DNA from: JBFWUM01 sp050247255
GTDB lineage: Bacteria > Acidobacteriota > Vicinamibacteria > Vicinamibacterales > UBA2999
DNA: 61,074 nt
Assembly: GCA_050247255.1 (NCBI GenBank)
Contig: JBFWUM010000026.1
Coordinates: 1-61,074 of the forward strand
Direction: 5' to 3'
Shown here: positions 30,934 to 40,074 of the stretch, one piece after another
How the letters are laid out: the number at the start of each line of letters is the position of its first letter
How positions within the stretch are numbered: position 1 is the first letter of the stretch
The notes under the pieces: model-generated
Database searches by the model: none
What the model saw: only the letters and a program-made list of their open reading frames with translations
What the model was told of the DNA's origin: nothing
Translations under genes and position numbers: made by a program

Positions 30934-32856
30934 CTATTTCTTCTCCTCGTCCACCACTTCGGCGTCGATGACGTCGCCCTGCGCCTCACCACCGGGCGCC
31001 CCCGTTGCCCCGCCGCCCGGAGCACCCTCCGCACCCGTAGCACCCGTAGCACCGCTAGCACCAGCACCCTTGTAAAGCGCTTCTGCCGCCTTGTGCTGCG
31101 CCTGCGTCAGCTGCTCCATCGCCCGCGCCATCGCCGCGGCATCGTTGGCGTTGACCGCCGACTTGAGCGACTCGATCGCCGTTTCCACCGCCGCCTTGTC
31201 TTCCGGCGCCAGCTTGCCGCCCATGTCCTGCAGCATCTTCTCGCCGGCATAGACCGCCTGGTCGGCGCGGTTGCGCGTCTCGATCTCTTCCTTGCGCTTG
31301 CGGTCTTCCTCGGCGTGCGCCTCGGCGTCCTTCATCATCCGGTCGACCTCGTCCTTGCTGAGGCCGCTCGACGCGGTAATGGTGATCTTCTGCTCCTTGC
31401 CGGTGCCGAGGTCCTTGGCCGACACGTTGACCATGCCGTTGGCGTCGATGTCGAACGTCACCTCGATCTGCGGCACGCCGCGCGGCGCCGGCGGAATGCC
31501 GACCAGCTGGAACCGCCCGAGCGTGCGGTTGTCGCGGGCCAGCGGCCGCTCGCCCTGCAGCACGTGCACCTCGACGCTGGTCTGGCTGTCCGCGGCCGTC
31601 GAGAACGTCTCGCTCTTGCGCGTCGGAATCGTCGTGTTGCGCGGGATCAGCGTCGTCATCACGCCGCCGAGCGTCTCGATGCCGAGCGAGAGCGGCGTCA
31701 CGTCGAGCAGCAGCAGGTCCTTGACCTCGCCGGCGAGGACGCCGGCCTGGATCGCGGCGCCGACGGCGACGACTTCGTCGGGGTTGACCCCCTTGTGCGG
31801 CTCCTTGCCGAACAGGTCCTTGACGATCTGCTGCACGCGCGGAATGCGCGTCGAGCCGCCGACGAGCACGACCTCGTCGATCTTCGAGGCGTCGAGGCCG
31901 GCGTCGGCGAGCGCCTGCTTGGTCGGCCCGACCGTCTTCTGCAGCAGGTCCTCGACGAGCTGCTCGAACCTGGCCCGCGTCAGCTTCATCTGCAGGTGTT
32001 TCGGCCCGCTGGCGTCGGCGGTGATGAACGGCAGGTTGATGTCGGTCTCCATCACCGTGGAGAGCTCCATCTTGGCCTTCTCCGCCGCTTCCTTGAGGCG
32101 CTGCAGCGCCATCCGGTCCTTGCTCAGGTCGATGCCGTCGCTCTTCTTGAACTCCGAGGCAATCCAGTCGATGACGCGCTGGTCGAGGTTGTCGCCGCCG
32201 AGGTGCGTGTCGCCGTTGGTGGCCTTGACCTCGACGACCCCTTCGCCGACTTCCAGGATCGAGATGTCGAACGTGCCGCCGCCGAAGTCGTACACGGCAA
32301 TCGTCTCGTCCTTCTTCTTGTCGAGCCCGTAGGCCAGCGCTGCCGCCGTCGGCTCGTTGACGATGCGCATGACCTCGAGGCCGGCAATCTTGCCCGCCTC
32401 CTTGGTCGCCTGGCGTTGCGCGTCGTTGAAGTAGGCGGGCACGGTGATCACCGCCTTGGTGACCGACTGGCCCAGGTATTCCTCCGCCGCCTGCTTCAGC
32501 TTCTGCAGGATCATCGCGGAGATCTGCGGCGGCGCGTACTCGTCGTTCATGATCTTGACGCGCACGTCGTTGCCCGCCGCCGTCACCGAGTAGGGCACCA
32601 TCTTCATCTCTTCGTTCACTTCATCGAAGCGCCGCCCCATGAAGCGCTTGATCGAGAAGATGGTGTTCTCCGGGTTGGTCACGGCCTGGCGCTTGGCCAC
32701 CTGGCCGACCAGGCGCTCGCCCGTCTTCGCGAACGCCACCACCGAAGGAGTGATGCGGCTCCCTTCGGGGTTGGTGATCACGACGGGCTCGCCGCCTTCC
32801 ATGACCGCGACGACGGAGTTGGTGGTGCCCAGGTCGATGCCGATGATTTTGCTCAT
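30934..32856 (-). CDS. dnaK: molecular chaperone DnaK (Hsp70)
   Basis: This 640-aa protein of full length begins MSKIIGIDLGTTNSVVAVME and contains GGGTFDISIL, the VNEPTAAALAYG phosphate segment and VLLLDVTPLSLGIETLGGV. The C-terminal lid ends in a Gly/Ala/Thr-rich tail and the terminal D-A-E-V-V-D-E-E-K-K (EEVD-like acidic end). No grpE is in this operon. It is the first gene of dnaK-dnaJ-hspR. There is no ribosome site before ATG 32856; the promoter -10 is only 6 nt away. Confidence 0.98.
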   Translation of the reverse strand: MSKIIGIDLGTTNSVVAVMEGGEPVVITNPEGSRITPSVVAFAKTGERLVGQVAKRQAVTNPENTIFSIKRFMGRRFDEVNEEMKMVPYSVTAAGNDVRVKIMNDEYAPPQISAMILQKLKQAAEEYLGQSVTKAVITVPAYFNDAQRQATKEAGKIAGLEVMRIVNEPTAAALAYGLDKKKDETIAVYDFGGGTFDISILEVGEGVVEVKATNGDTHLGGDNLDQRVIDWIASEFKKSDGIDLSKDRMALQRLKEAAEKAKMELSTVMETDINLPFITADASGPKHLQMKLTRARFEQLVEDLLQKTVGPTKQALADAGLDASKIDEVVLVGGSTRIPRVQQIVKDLFGKEPHKGVNPDEVVAVGAAIQAGVLAGEVKDLLLLDVTPLSLGIETLGGVMTTLIPRNTTIPTRKSETFSTAADSQTSVEVHVLQGERPLARDNRTLGRFQLVGIPPAPRGVPQIEVTFDIDANGMVNVSAKDLGTGKEQKITITASSGLSKDEVDRMMKDAEAHAEEDRKRKEEIETRNRADQAVYAGEKMLQDMGGKLAPEDKAAVETAIESLKSAVNANDAAAMARAMEQLTQAQHKAAEALYKGAGASGATGATGAEGAPGGGATGAPGGEAQGDVIDAEVVDEEKK

Positions 32857-32862
32857 GCCGTT

Positions 32863-32892
32863 ATTATGAAATCTGAGTGATTTGCAGTCAAC
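32863..32892 (-). promoter_or_regulatory. dnaK promoter with HAIR-like HspR operator
   Basis: On the minus strand a -35 TTGACT (complement of 32886-32891) and a -10 CATAAT (complement of 32863-32868) are 17 bp apart. Overlapping the -35 is GTTGACT-N7-ACTCAGA (32892-32872), which matches the HspR consensus CTTGAGT-N7-ACTCAAG at 10 of 14 positions with exact spacing. The -10 ends 6 nt before ATG, so the transcript should begin at or next to the start codon. Confidence 0.7.
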
Positions 32893-32934
32893 TTCAGCCG
32901 TCAGGGAAAGCTAACCCTTTGCCGCAGCGAGGCT

Positions 32935-32947
32935 TATACTGAGGGGA
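32935..32947 (+). promoter_or_regulatory. -10 element of the PBP1A gene
   Basis: TATACT (32935-32940) ends 7 nt before the ATG at 32948. A GAGGGG directly before the ATG is too close (1-3 nt) for normal use as a ribosome site. No clear -35. A leaderless or nearly leaderless mRNA is suggested. Confidence 0.45.
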
Positions 32948-35203
32948 ATGACGCTCGCGCGGCTTGCCATCCTGGTGGCGGTTTTTGCGGTCACGGCGAT
33001 CGCCGGCAGCCTGAGCGGGGTCCTGTTCGCGTTTTCCGACGACCTCCCGCAGATCACCGCGCTCGACGACTACCAGCCGAACACGATTACCCGGGTGGTC
33101 GCCCGCGACGGGCGGGTGATTGGCGAGTACGCCACCGAACGCCGCGTCGTCGTCGGCTACGACGACCTGGCGCCGGCGCTTCGCAACGCCATCATCGCGA
33201 CCGAGGATGCCGGCTTCAACCAGCACTTCGGCCTGAGCGTCTCGCGCATCCTGGTCACGCTGGCCAAGGACATTCTCACCGGCCAGCGCGCCGGCGCGAG
33301 CACGTTGACCCAGCAGCTGGCCCGCAACCTGTTCCCAATCGGGTTCGAGAAGACCGCGGAACGCAAGATCAAGGAAGCGCTGATCGCCATCCAGCTGGAA
33401 AAGCGCTACACCAAGCGCGAGATCTTCGCCCTCTACGCCAACCAGATCTACATGGGGCACGGCGCCTATGGCGTCGAGGCTGCTTCGCGCCTCTACTTCG
33501 ACAAGCCGGCGAGCGAGCTCTCGATCGAGGAAGCGGCGACGATTGCCGCCATCATCCAGGCGCCCGAGCGCCTGAGCCCGTTCGTCAACCCGCAGCGCGC
33601 ACTGGCCCGCCGCAACTACGTGATCGGGCGCATGCACGAGGAAGGGCTGATCTCGGCCGAGGAGGCGCAGCAGGCGTCGGACCATCCGCTCGTCGTGCAG
33701 GGACAGCCGGCCGGCGACCGCTCGATTGCCCCCTACTTCGTCGAGGAGGTGCGGCAGCTCCTCGAGGCCAAGTACGGCGCGAAGGCGCTGTATGAGGCGG
33801 GACTCACGGTGCAGACGACGCTCGATCCGCTCCTGCAGGAGTCGGCCAACCGTGCAGTCGATCGCGGGCTGCGGCGCCTCGACAAGCGGCGCGGCGGCTA
33901 CCGCGCGCCCGCCCGCAACGTGCTCGAAGAAAAGCACACGCTGGAGGGTTTCACCGCTCCGCGGTGGAGCGAAGCGATTCTCGACGGCGACATCGTTCCC
34001 GCGGTCGTCATCGAGGCGCCCGGCGGCGGCGCGCCGGCGCGGGTCCGTATCGGCGACCACATCGTCGAGATGCCGCGGGCCGCGTGGGCCTGGACGCGGC
34101 GGGGCCGGGCGTCAGACCTGTTCAAGCCTGGCGACCTGATCGACGTCGAGGTGCGGAGCATCGAGGACGGCGTGCCGCAGACGATCGCCCTCGAGCAGGC
34201 GCCGCTCGTCGAGGGCGCGCTGTTGGCCATCGACAACCGCTCCGGGCAGATCCGGGCGATGGTCGGCGGCTTCAGCTTCCTCCGCAGCAAGTTCAACCGC
34301 GCGGTGCAGGCGCGGCGGCAGATGGGATCGGTGTTCAAGCCGATCATCTTCACCGCCGCAATCGATCGCGGCTACACGCCGGTGTCGATCTTCATCGACG
34401 AACCGGTGTCGTACGAGGCAGGGCCGAACCAGCCGCCGTACCGGCCGCAGAACTACGACCGCAGGTATCTCGGGCCGATCACGCTGCGCCACGCGCTCGA
34501 AGACTCGCGCAACATTCCGGCCGTCAAGGCGGTCGATGAACTCGGACCGCGATCGGTCATCGAATACGCCACGCGCTTCGGTTTCCCCGGAAGCCTGCCG
34601 CCGTACCTCTCTCTGGCGCTCGGCTCCGCGGAGGCGTCGCTGCTCGAGGTGACGAGCGCCTATTCCGCCTTCCCCAACCACGGCGTGCGGATGGTGCCCT
34701 ACTCGGTGATCAGCATCTCCGACCGCGAAAGCAACGTGCTCGAGGAGAACCGCCCCGATCCGCGCGAGGCCATCCGCGCCGACACCGCCTACGTCATCAC
34801 CAACCTGATGGAAGGGGTCGTCCAGAGCGGCACGGCCGCCGCGGCGCGATCGCTCAACTGGCCGCTCGCCGGCAAGACCGGGACGATGGACGAGTACACC
34901 GACGCCTGGTTCGTCGGCTTCGACCCCAACATCACCGTCGGCGTGTGGGTCGGCTATGACGAGAAGAAGCCGCTCGGCCGCGGCGAAACCGGCGCCCAGG
35001 CGGCGCTGCCGATCTGGATCGACTTCATGCGCGACTACATCGAGGCGCGCGCCGATCGCGAGAACCCGCCGATGTTCGAGGCGCCGGGCAACATCGTCCT
35101 GGCCACGCTGCCGAACGGCCGCACGGAGGTGTTTATTAACGGCACCCAGCCGGCCAACACGGCGGTCCTGCCGGCCTCACAGTCGCTCCCCGCCACGCCA
35201 TAA
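32948..35203 (+). CDS. penicillin-binding protein 1A, bifunctional
   Basis: This 751-aa protein has one N-terminal membrane helix (about 5-28). The family-51 transglycosylase domain follows (ATEDAGFNQHFG with the catalytic Glu, then GASTLTQQLARNLF). The transpeptidase domain has S-V-F-K in RQMGSVFKPI, S-R-N in EDSRNIPAVK and K-T-G in AGKTGTMDEYT. It polymerises and cross-links peptidoglycan in the periplasm. It is divergent from dnaK and 1 nt ahead of ggt, so the two are probably one transcript. Confidence 0.95.
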   Translation: MTLARLAILVAVFAVTAIAGSLSGVLFAFSDDLPQITALDDYQPNTITRVVARDGRVIGEYATERRVVVGYDDLAPALRNAIIATEDAGFNQHFGLSVSRILVTLAKDILTGQRAGASTLTQQLARNLFPIGFEKTAERKIKEALIAIQLEKRYTKREIFALYANQIYMGHGAYGVEAASRLYFDKPASELSIEEAATIAAIIQAPERLSPFVNPQRALARRNYVIGRMHEEGLISAEEAQQASDHPLVVQGQPAGDRSIAPYFVEEVRQLLEAKYGAKALYEAGLTVQTTLDPLLQESANRAVDRGLRRLDKRRGGYRAPARNVLEEKHTLEGFTAPRWSEAILDGDIVPAVVIEAPGGGAPARVRIGDHIVEMPRAAWAWTRRGRASDLFKPGDLIDVEVRSIEDGVPQTIALEQAPLVEGALLAIDNRSGQIRAMVGGFSFLRSKFNRAVQARRQMGSVFKPIIFTAAIDRGYTPVSIFIDEPVSYEAGPNQPPYRPQNYDRRYLGPITLRHALEDSRNIPAVKAVDELGPRSVIEYATRFGFPGSLPPYLSLALGSAEASLLEVTSAYSAFPNHGVRMVPYSVISISDRESNVLEENRPDPREAIRADTAYVITNLMEGVVQSGTAAAARSLNWPLAGKTGTMDEYTDAWFVGFDPNITVGVWVGYDEKKPLGRGETGAQAALPIWIDFMRDYIEARADRENPPMFEAPGNIVLATLPNGRTEVFINGTQPANTAVLPASQSLPATP

Positions 35204-35204
35204 C

Positions 35205-36340
<1,136 letters not shown>

Positions 36341-36343
36341 TCC

Positions 36344-36697
36344 CTAACCGTTCCGGATCGTCTTGATGGTGTCTTTCAGGTCTTCGTAGAGCACGCGCGC
36401 ATGCCGCCGCACTTCTTCGAAGCCGGCCCGCATCTCCGCGCGCAGCGCCTCGTCGACCGCCCGCAACTCCGCGCGCAATGCCTCGTCGCCCGCCCTCATC
36501 TCGGCGCGCAACGCCTCGTCGCCTGCCCGCATTTCGGCCCGGAGCAAGTCCCGGGTGGCAGAATGCTCCAGCCGATTCTCTTCCCGAAATTGCAGAAACT
36601 CCGCCCTCAGCGCCGCGACTTCGGCTGGCAATTTCTCCAACACTTCAACCTTTTGTTCCAGGATCTCGACCCGCCGATCGAGTGATGCGTCCGCCAT
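36344..36697 (-). CDS. short coiled-coil protein with 11-residue repeats
   Basis: This 117-aa protein has no Cys and no membrane helix. It opens with MADASLDRRVEILEQKVEVLEKLP, a strong heptad coiled coil. The middle carries four near-identical 11-residue units of the form A-L-R-A-E-(M/L)-R-A-(G/V)-D-E, encoded by a 33-bp minisatellite (about 36430-36545). The end is R-R-H-A-R-V-L-Y-E-D-L-K-D. ATG 36697 has an AGGAGG site 6-7 nt upstream. It resembles small hypothetical proteins often annotated only as coiled-coil. Confidence 0.75.
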   Translation of the reverse strand: MADASLDRRVEILEQKVEVLEKLPAEVAALRAEFLQFREENRLEHSATRDLLRAEMRAGDEALRAEMRAGDEALRAELRAVDEALRAEMRAGFEEVRRHARVLYEDLKDTIKTIRNG

Positions 36698-36745
36698 CGC
36701 TGCCTCCTGAGAAACAGGAGTGCGACGACGATACCATCGTCGGGC

Positions 36746-37381
36746 TCACTTGACGACGGTCAGCGTGACCTGCGCGCGAAGTTCCTCGCCGGTGACCTTG
36801 TCGGAGGCTGCGGTGAACTGCGTCGACTGGCCGTCGCGGAGGATCACCGAGTTGGCAGATCGGTAGGTTCGGAAGCTCGGTGGGCCTTCTAGTCGCGCAA
36901 GCGGCGTCCCTTCCGGCCCCTGCCGTGCGGTTCTGACCTCGCCTGGGATGACCGACGTGTCCTCGATGGCGAGCCACACCGCGAAGCGACCGCTGTCGAG
37001 CGGCCGCACACGGCCGTCGATGTTCGTCCCGGCCTCCTGATAGGTCACCCCACCGGCAGGATCGCTCGCATTGACAACGGGCACCTTTGCGCCCATCCGC
37101 ACACTGGATGATTGGTTGTCGCTGGCGAGCGTCAGCTCGTAGGGAAGGCTGCTCAAGAGCTTCCCGTCCTTGAACTTCGACAGCACCACTTGCACCTTCA
37201 ACGGGACGATGGACCGCTGGTCCCGTTCTGCGGCTTCTCGCGCCGCACGCTGTCCCGCCTGGATCGCCTCCTGAACCACGCGGACTTGAGCGTTGGGATC
37301 CTCTGGGGCGGGTGGGTTCTGCGCCGAGAGGCCGGCGCTCAGCGCCATGACCAGGATGACGGCGACCAGGCTGGTTGTCAT
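36746..37381 (-). CDS. secreted protein of unknown function linked to sigma/anti-sigma genes
   Basis: This 211-aa protein has a signal peptide (to about GLSAQ, residue 21), an Ala/Gln/Arg-rich helix (35-55), then a beta-rich domain. The domain includes VQVVLSKFKDGKLLSSLPYE, RMGAKVPVV and a final RDGQSTQFTAASDKVTGEELRAQVTLTVVK. Its start overlaps the preceding anti-sigma-like gene by 4 nt. Co-expression with the ECF sigma factor suggests an envelope-stress output, which is inference. I do not recognise a named family. Confidence 0.65.
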   Translation of the reverse strand: MTTSLVAVILVMALSAGLSAQNPPAPEDPNAQVRVVQEAIQAGQRAAREAAERDQRSIVPLKVQVVLSKFKDGKLLSSLPYELTLASDNQSSSVRMGAKVPVVNASDPAGGVTYQEAGTNIDGRVRPLDSGRFAVWLAIEDTSVIPGEVRTARQGPEGTPLARLEGPPSFRTYRSANSVILRDGQSTQFTAASDKVTGEELRAQVTLTVVK

Positions 37382-37911
37382 TGCATTACTCCTGAAAGAG
37401 GCGCAATCGGCTCGAGCGGCTCGATTGCAATCGCATCAAGGGCCATCAATTCGGCCGGCGGCACCGTCGGGAACGATTCCGCCGTAACCGTTCCTGCGGC
37501 GGCCGCCCGCATCAGGGCGCGCAGTCCTTCCGCGTCCGCCGGCGACACAACGACCCGTGGCATCGAATCGCCGCTGGCCGGCACCGGCGGAATCGCCATG
37601 ACCCGCGGAGACATGCGTTCCACAGGCTCGCCAACGAGCCTGATGTCCTCTCGCCGACTCGAGTCGGTCTGCACGTGCGTCACGTCGGGTCGGCTGAGGC
37701 CGGCCCCTACATACAATGCGAGCGCGACGGTCGATGCACCCGCGGTGATCGGCACCACCAAGCCCCATCGCGATGCGCGCATCGGGGAGCGTTCCACGTG
37801 CATCCGCACACGGGCGCGGAACTCGGGCGACGGCGCGACGTCGAGCAGCGCCGCGAGCTCGCGGTCGAGCGCCGCGTCGGTCAGCGGGTGGTCGAATCGG
37901 TTGTCATCCAT
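37378..37911 (-). CDS. probable anti-sigma factor (single-pass membrane protein)
   Basis: This 177-aa protein has a cytoplasmic N-terminus of about 48 residues (LTDAALDRELAALLDVAPSPEFRARVR), one membrane helix (about 50-70, VVPITAGASTVALALYVGAGL), and a Pro/Ala-rich periplasmic part. The first 31 nt overlap the sigma gene and its end overlaps the next gene by 4 nt. Position directly after an ECF sigma gene plus this topology point to an anti-sigma factor, although no ZAS-type His/Cys motif is visible. Confidence 0.6.
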   Translation of the reverse strand: MDDNRFDHPLTDAALDRELAALLDVAPSPEFRARVRMHVERSPMRASRWGLVVPITAGASTVALALYVGAGLSRPDVTHVQTDSSRREDIRLVGEPVERMSPRVMAIPPVPASGDSMPRVVVSPADAEGLRALMRAAAAGTVTAESFPTVPPAELMALDAIAIEPLEPIAPLSGVMQ

Positions 37912-38405
37912 GACAGGTGCTCTCGGAGTCGCTGCCTCGCCAGGAAGAGGCGCGACTTGACCGTACCTTCCGGGATACCCAGCAGCGCGGCCACCTCGGC
38001 GACCTCGTGACCGTCGATGCTCGCCAGGACGATCACCGCGCGCAGCTTCTCAGGGAGTGCGTCGATGGCCGCCCACATTGCCGTGGCACGCTCGGTCCCG
38101 GCTGCGTCGCCAGTATCGGACGGCTGCAGCGCGCCGTGCGCCATCTCACGCGCGGCACGCCGGCGGTCGGCACGCCGGCGATCCAGCGCGAGCCGCCAGG
38201 CGAGCCGCACCAGCCAGCTTCGAAACTTCTCGCGGTCGCGCAATTGACGGAACCGGGCGTGGGCCCGCGTGAACGCCTCCTGCGCGACGTCCTCAGCATC
38301 TTCCCGGTGCCGGAGCACCGAGAACGCCACGCGAAAGGCCAGGGTGGAGGTGTCGAGCAGCCGCTGCTCGAACTCGCGTTCGAGCGCCTCGTCTTCGGCG
38401 TTCAT
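37881..38405 (-). CDS. ECF-type RNA polymerase sigma factor
   Basis: This 174-aa protein has region 2 (AFRVAFSVLRHREDAEDVAQEAF...FRSWLVRLAWRLALDRRR) and region 4 (LPEKLRAVIVLASIDGHEVAEVAALLGIPEGTVKSRLFLARQRLREHL). ATG 38405 is used; an in-frame ATG at 38441 would add 12 residues, and neither has a clear ribosome site. It is followed by an overlapping anti-sigma-like gene and preceded by a heptamer hairpin at 38491-38588. Confidence 0.9.
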   Translation of the reverse strand: MNAEDEALEREFEQRLLDTSTLAFRVAFSVLRHREDAEDVAQEAFTRAHARFRQLRDREKFRSWLVRLAWRLALDRRRADRRRAAREMAHGALQPSDTGDAAGTERATAMWAAIDALPEKLRAVIVLASIDGHEVAEVAALLGIPEGTVKSRLFLARQRLREHLSWMTTDSTTR

Positions 38406-38490
38406 GACGCCGCCGGCCAGGCGGTCGGTCCACTCATGCATCGCAGGTGCGTTCGTAGACAGGACGCCGCCGGGTCGACGGGGGTTCACT

Positions 38491-38588
38491 GGGTGGTCGG
38501 TGGTCGGTGGTCGGTGGTCGGTAGTCGGTGGTCGCAGGAGGCCATCTCCGTGCCTCCCCGACCATCGACCATCGACCACCTACCAACG
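38491..38588. repeat. inverted heptamer arrays between a small membrane-protein gene and the sigma gene
   Basis: Left arm: six heptamers of CGGTGGT type (38491-38532). Right arm: four of ACCATCG/ACCACCT type (38561-38588), complementary in sense to the left arm. The 28-bp centre contains GCAGGAGGCC...GCCTCC, which can also pair. The right edge lies 2 bp from the stop codon of the 79-aa gene. Confidence 0.93.
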
Positions 38589-38590
38589 GG

Positions 38591-38830
38591 TCAGCGCCAT
38601 CCGACCCTATGCGTCCGCGCGACGTGGACCGCCTCGACCAGCACCAGCGTCGCCACCAGTGCCACGCCGACGGCAATCAGCATTTCCCAGGGGTAGAAGA
38701 ACGCCGCGAAGATCACCGGGATCAGGAACAGCGCGTCCATCATCAGGATCCAGAGCGCGCCTTCCGAACTGAACCGGCTGGTGAGGTAATCCCGACAGCA
38801 GTCGAACATGTCGTGCATGCCCAGAACCAT
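38591..38830 (-). CDS. 79-aa membrane protein
   Basis: ATG 38830 follows an excellent AAGGAGGG site with 6-nt spacing. The protein has an N-terminal soluble part with DCCRDYLTSRFSS and then two hydrophobic helices (about 28-46 and 48-68), ending in H-V-A-R-T-H-R-V-G-W-R. I do not recognise a family. It could belong to the same transcript as the sigma factor 186 bp downstream, across the heptamer hairpin. Confidence 0.65.
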   Translation of the reverse strand: MVLGMHDMFDCCRDYLTSRFSSEGALWILMMDALFLIPVIFAAFFYPWEMLIAVGVALVATLVLVEAVHVARTHRVGWR

Positions 38831-38904
38831 GGCGACCCTCCTTGGGGATGCGGTTGTCGTATTAGACGCCCGCGAGGGCCAAAAAGGAAGCTGGGCCGTG
38901 GCGA

Positions 38905-38932
38905 ATGGCGCCCCGTAAAGGGGCGCCCTACC
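38905..38932. repeat. palindrome family GTAGGGC(A/G)CCCC-TTTAC-GGGG(T/C)GCC, intergenic copy
   Basis: GGCGCCCC (38907-38914), GTAAA, GGGGCGCC (38920-38927), then CTACC, sit between the prfB stop and the 79-aa gene. On the opposite strand it reads as the same unit that is embedded in the epimerase-MBL gene at 22739-22765. Confidence 0.85.
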
Positions 38933-38938
38933 AGGTAC

Positions 38939-40073
38939 CTACTCGTCGTCTGGGGCAGCGGCCGACTTGAGCGTCCCGGCGGCCTTCTGCATCAGGTATT
39001 CCTTGATGAACGGGTCGACGTCCCCGTCCAGCACGCGATCCGGATCGCCCACCTGGTAGCGCGTCCGCAGGTCCTTCACCATCTGGTACGGCTGCAGCAC
39101 GTAGCTGCGGATCTGGCTGCCGAACGCGATGTCGCGCTTCTCGCCGCCGATCTGATCCAGCTTCGCCGCCTGCTCTTTCATCTTCAGATCGAACAGCCGT
39201 GAGCGCAGGACCTTCATCGCCGAGGCGCGGTTCTTGTGCTGCGACCGCTCGTTCTGGCACGACACGACGATCCCGGTCGGGATGTGGGTGATGCGGATCG
39301 CCGAATCGGTGACGTTCACGTGCTGGCCGCCGGCGCCGCTCGAGCGGTAGGTGTCGACCCGCAGGTCCTTCTCGTCGATCTCGACGTCGGCATCCTCCGG
39401 CAGCTCGGGCCAGACATACACCGACGCGAACGACGTGTGGCGGCGCGCCGCGGAGTCGAAGGGCGAGATCCGCACCAGCCGGTGCACGCCGGCCTCAGCC
39501 GACATCAGCCCGTACGCATACTCGCCGCTGAAGAGGACGGTCGCGCTCTTGATGCCGGCCTCGTCGCCCGGCTGGTAGTCCATCACCTCGCGGCGGAAGC
39601 CGCGGCGCTCGGACCACCGCAGGTACATGCGCAGCAGCATCTCGGCCCAGTCCTGCGATTCGGTACCGCCGGCGCCGGGGTGGATGGTGACGATGGCGTT
39701 GGCGGCGTCGTATTCGCCGCCGAGCATCTTCTTGGTCTCGGCGGCTTCGACTTCCTGCTGCAGTTCGTCGAGGCCGCGCGCGACATCGCCGTCGACCGCT
39801 TCGCCGGCCCCGGCCCACTCGACCAGCACCGCCAGGTCGTCGAGCCGGCGGCGCAGCGAGTCGCGCAGCGTCCGGTCGTCGTCGAGGCGCCGGCGCTTCT
39901 GCATGACCTGCTGCGCCTCGGCCTGCCGGTTCCAGAACGCCGGGTCGGCTATCTGCTGCTCGATTTCCGCGAGCTGTTCGTCGAGGCGGGCGCCCTCAAA
40001 GATACCTCCGCAGTTCCGCCGCGCGCCGGCTCAAGTCTTCGTGTCGTCTGACCAGTTCGTCGTCGAGGGCCAC
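38939..40073 (-). CDS. prfB: peptide chain release factor 2, programmed +1 frameshift
   Basis: RF2 recognises UAA and UGA. A 25-codon first frame (GTG 40073, after GGAG with 5-nt spacing) ends at TAT-CTT-TGA. The CTT slips +1 and translation continues from 39997 for 352 codons (EGARLDEQLAEIEQQ, then DPAFWN). The GGQ peptidyl-hydrolysis motif is in RSSGAGGQHVNVT. The segment for stop-codon recognition falls in the RISPFDSAARRHTSF region. The upstream CGGAGG three bases before CTT is the expected stimulatory anti-SD pairing site. Total 377 aa. It starts 1 nt after the lnt stop. Confidence 0.96.
39996..40010 (-). promoter_or_regulatory. prfB +1 programmed frameshift site
   Basis: On the minus strand CGGAGG-TAT-CTT-TGA (40010-39996) carries all three elements of the classical RF2 autoregulatory site. 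These are an SD-like stretch, the slippery CTT and an in-frame UGA. The base after UGA is G rather than the more common C. Confidence 0.95.
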
Positions 40074-40074
40074 G

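Noticed and set aside
30925..32880. 651-codon plus-strand frame opposite dnaK
   Set aside because: Antisense of a highly conserved gene. Such frames are common opposite dnaK in GC-rich genomes, and this one has no start signal.
38406..38579. 58-residue N-terminal extension of the ECF sigma factor
   Set aside because: The extra sequence is encoded by the heptamer arrays (repeated P-T-T-D-H) and is absent from sigma factors.
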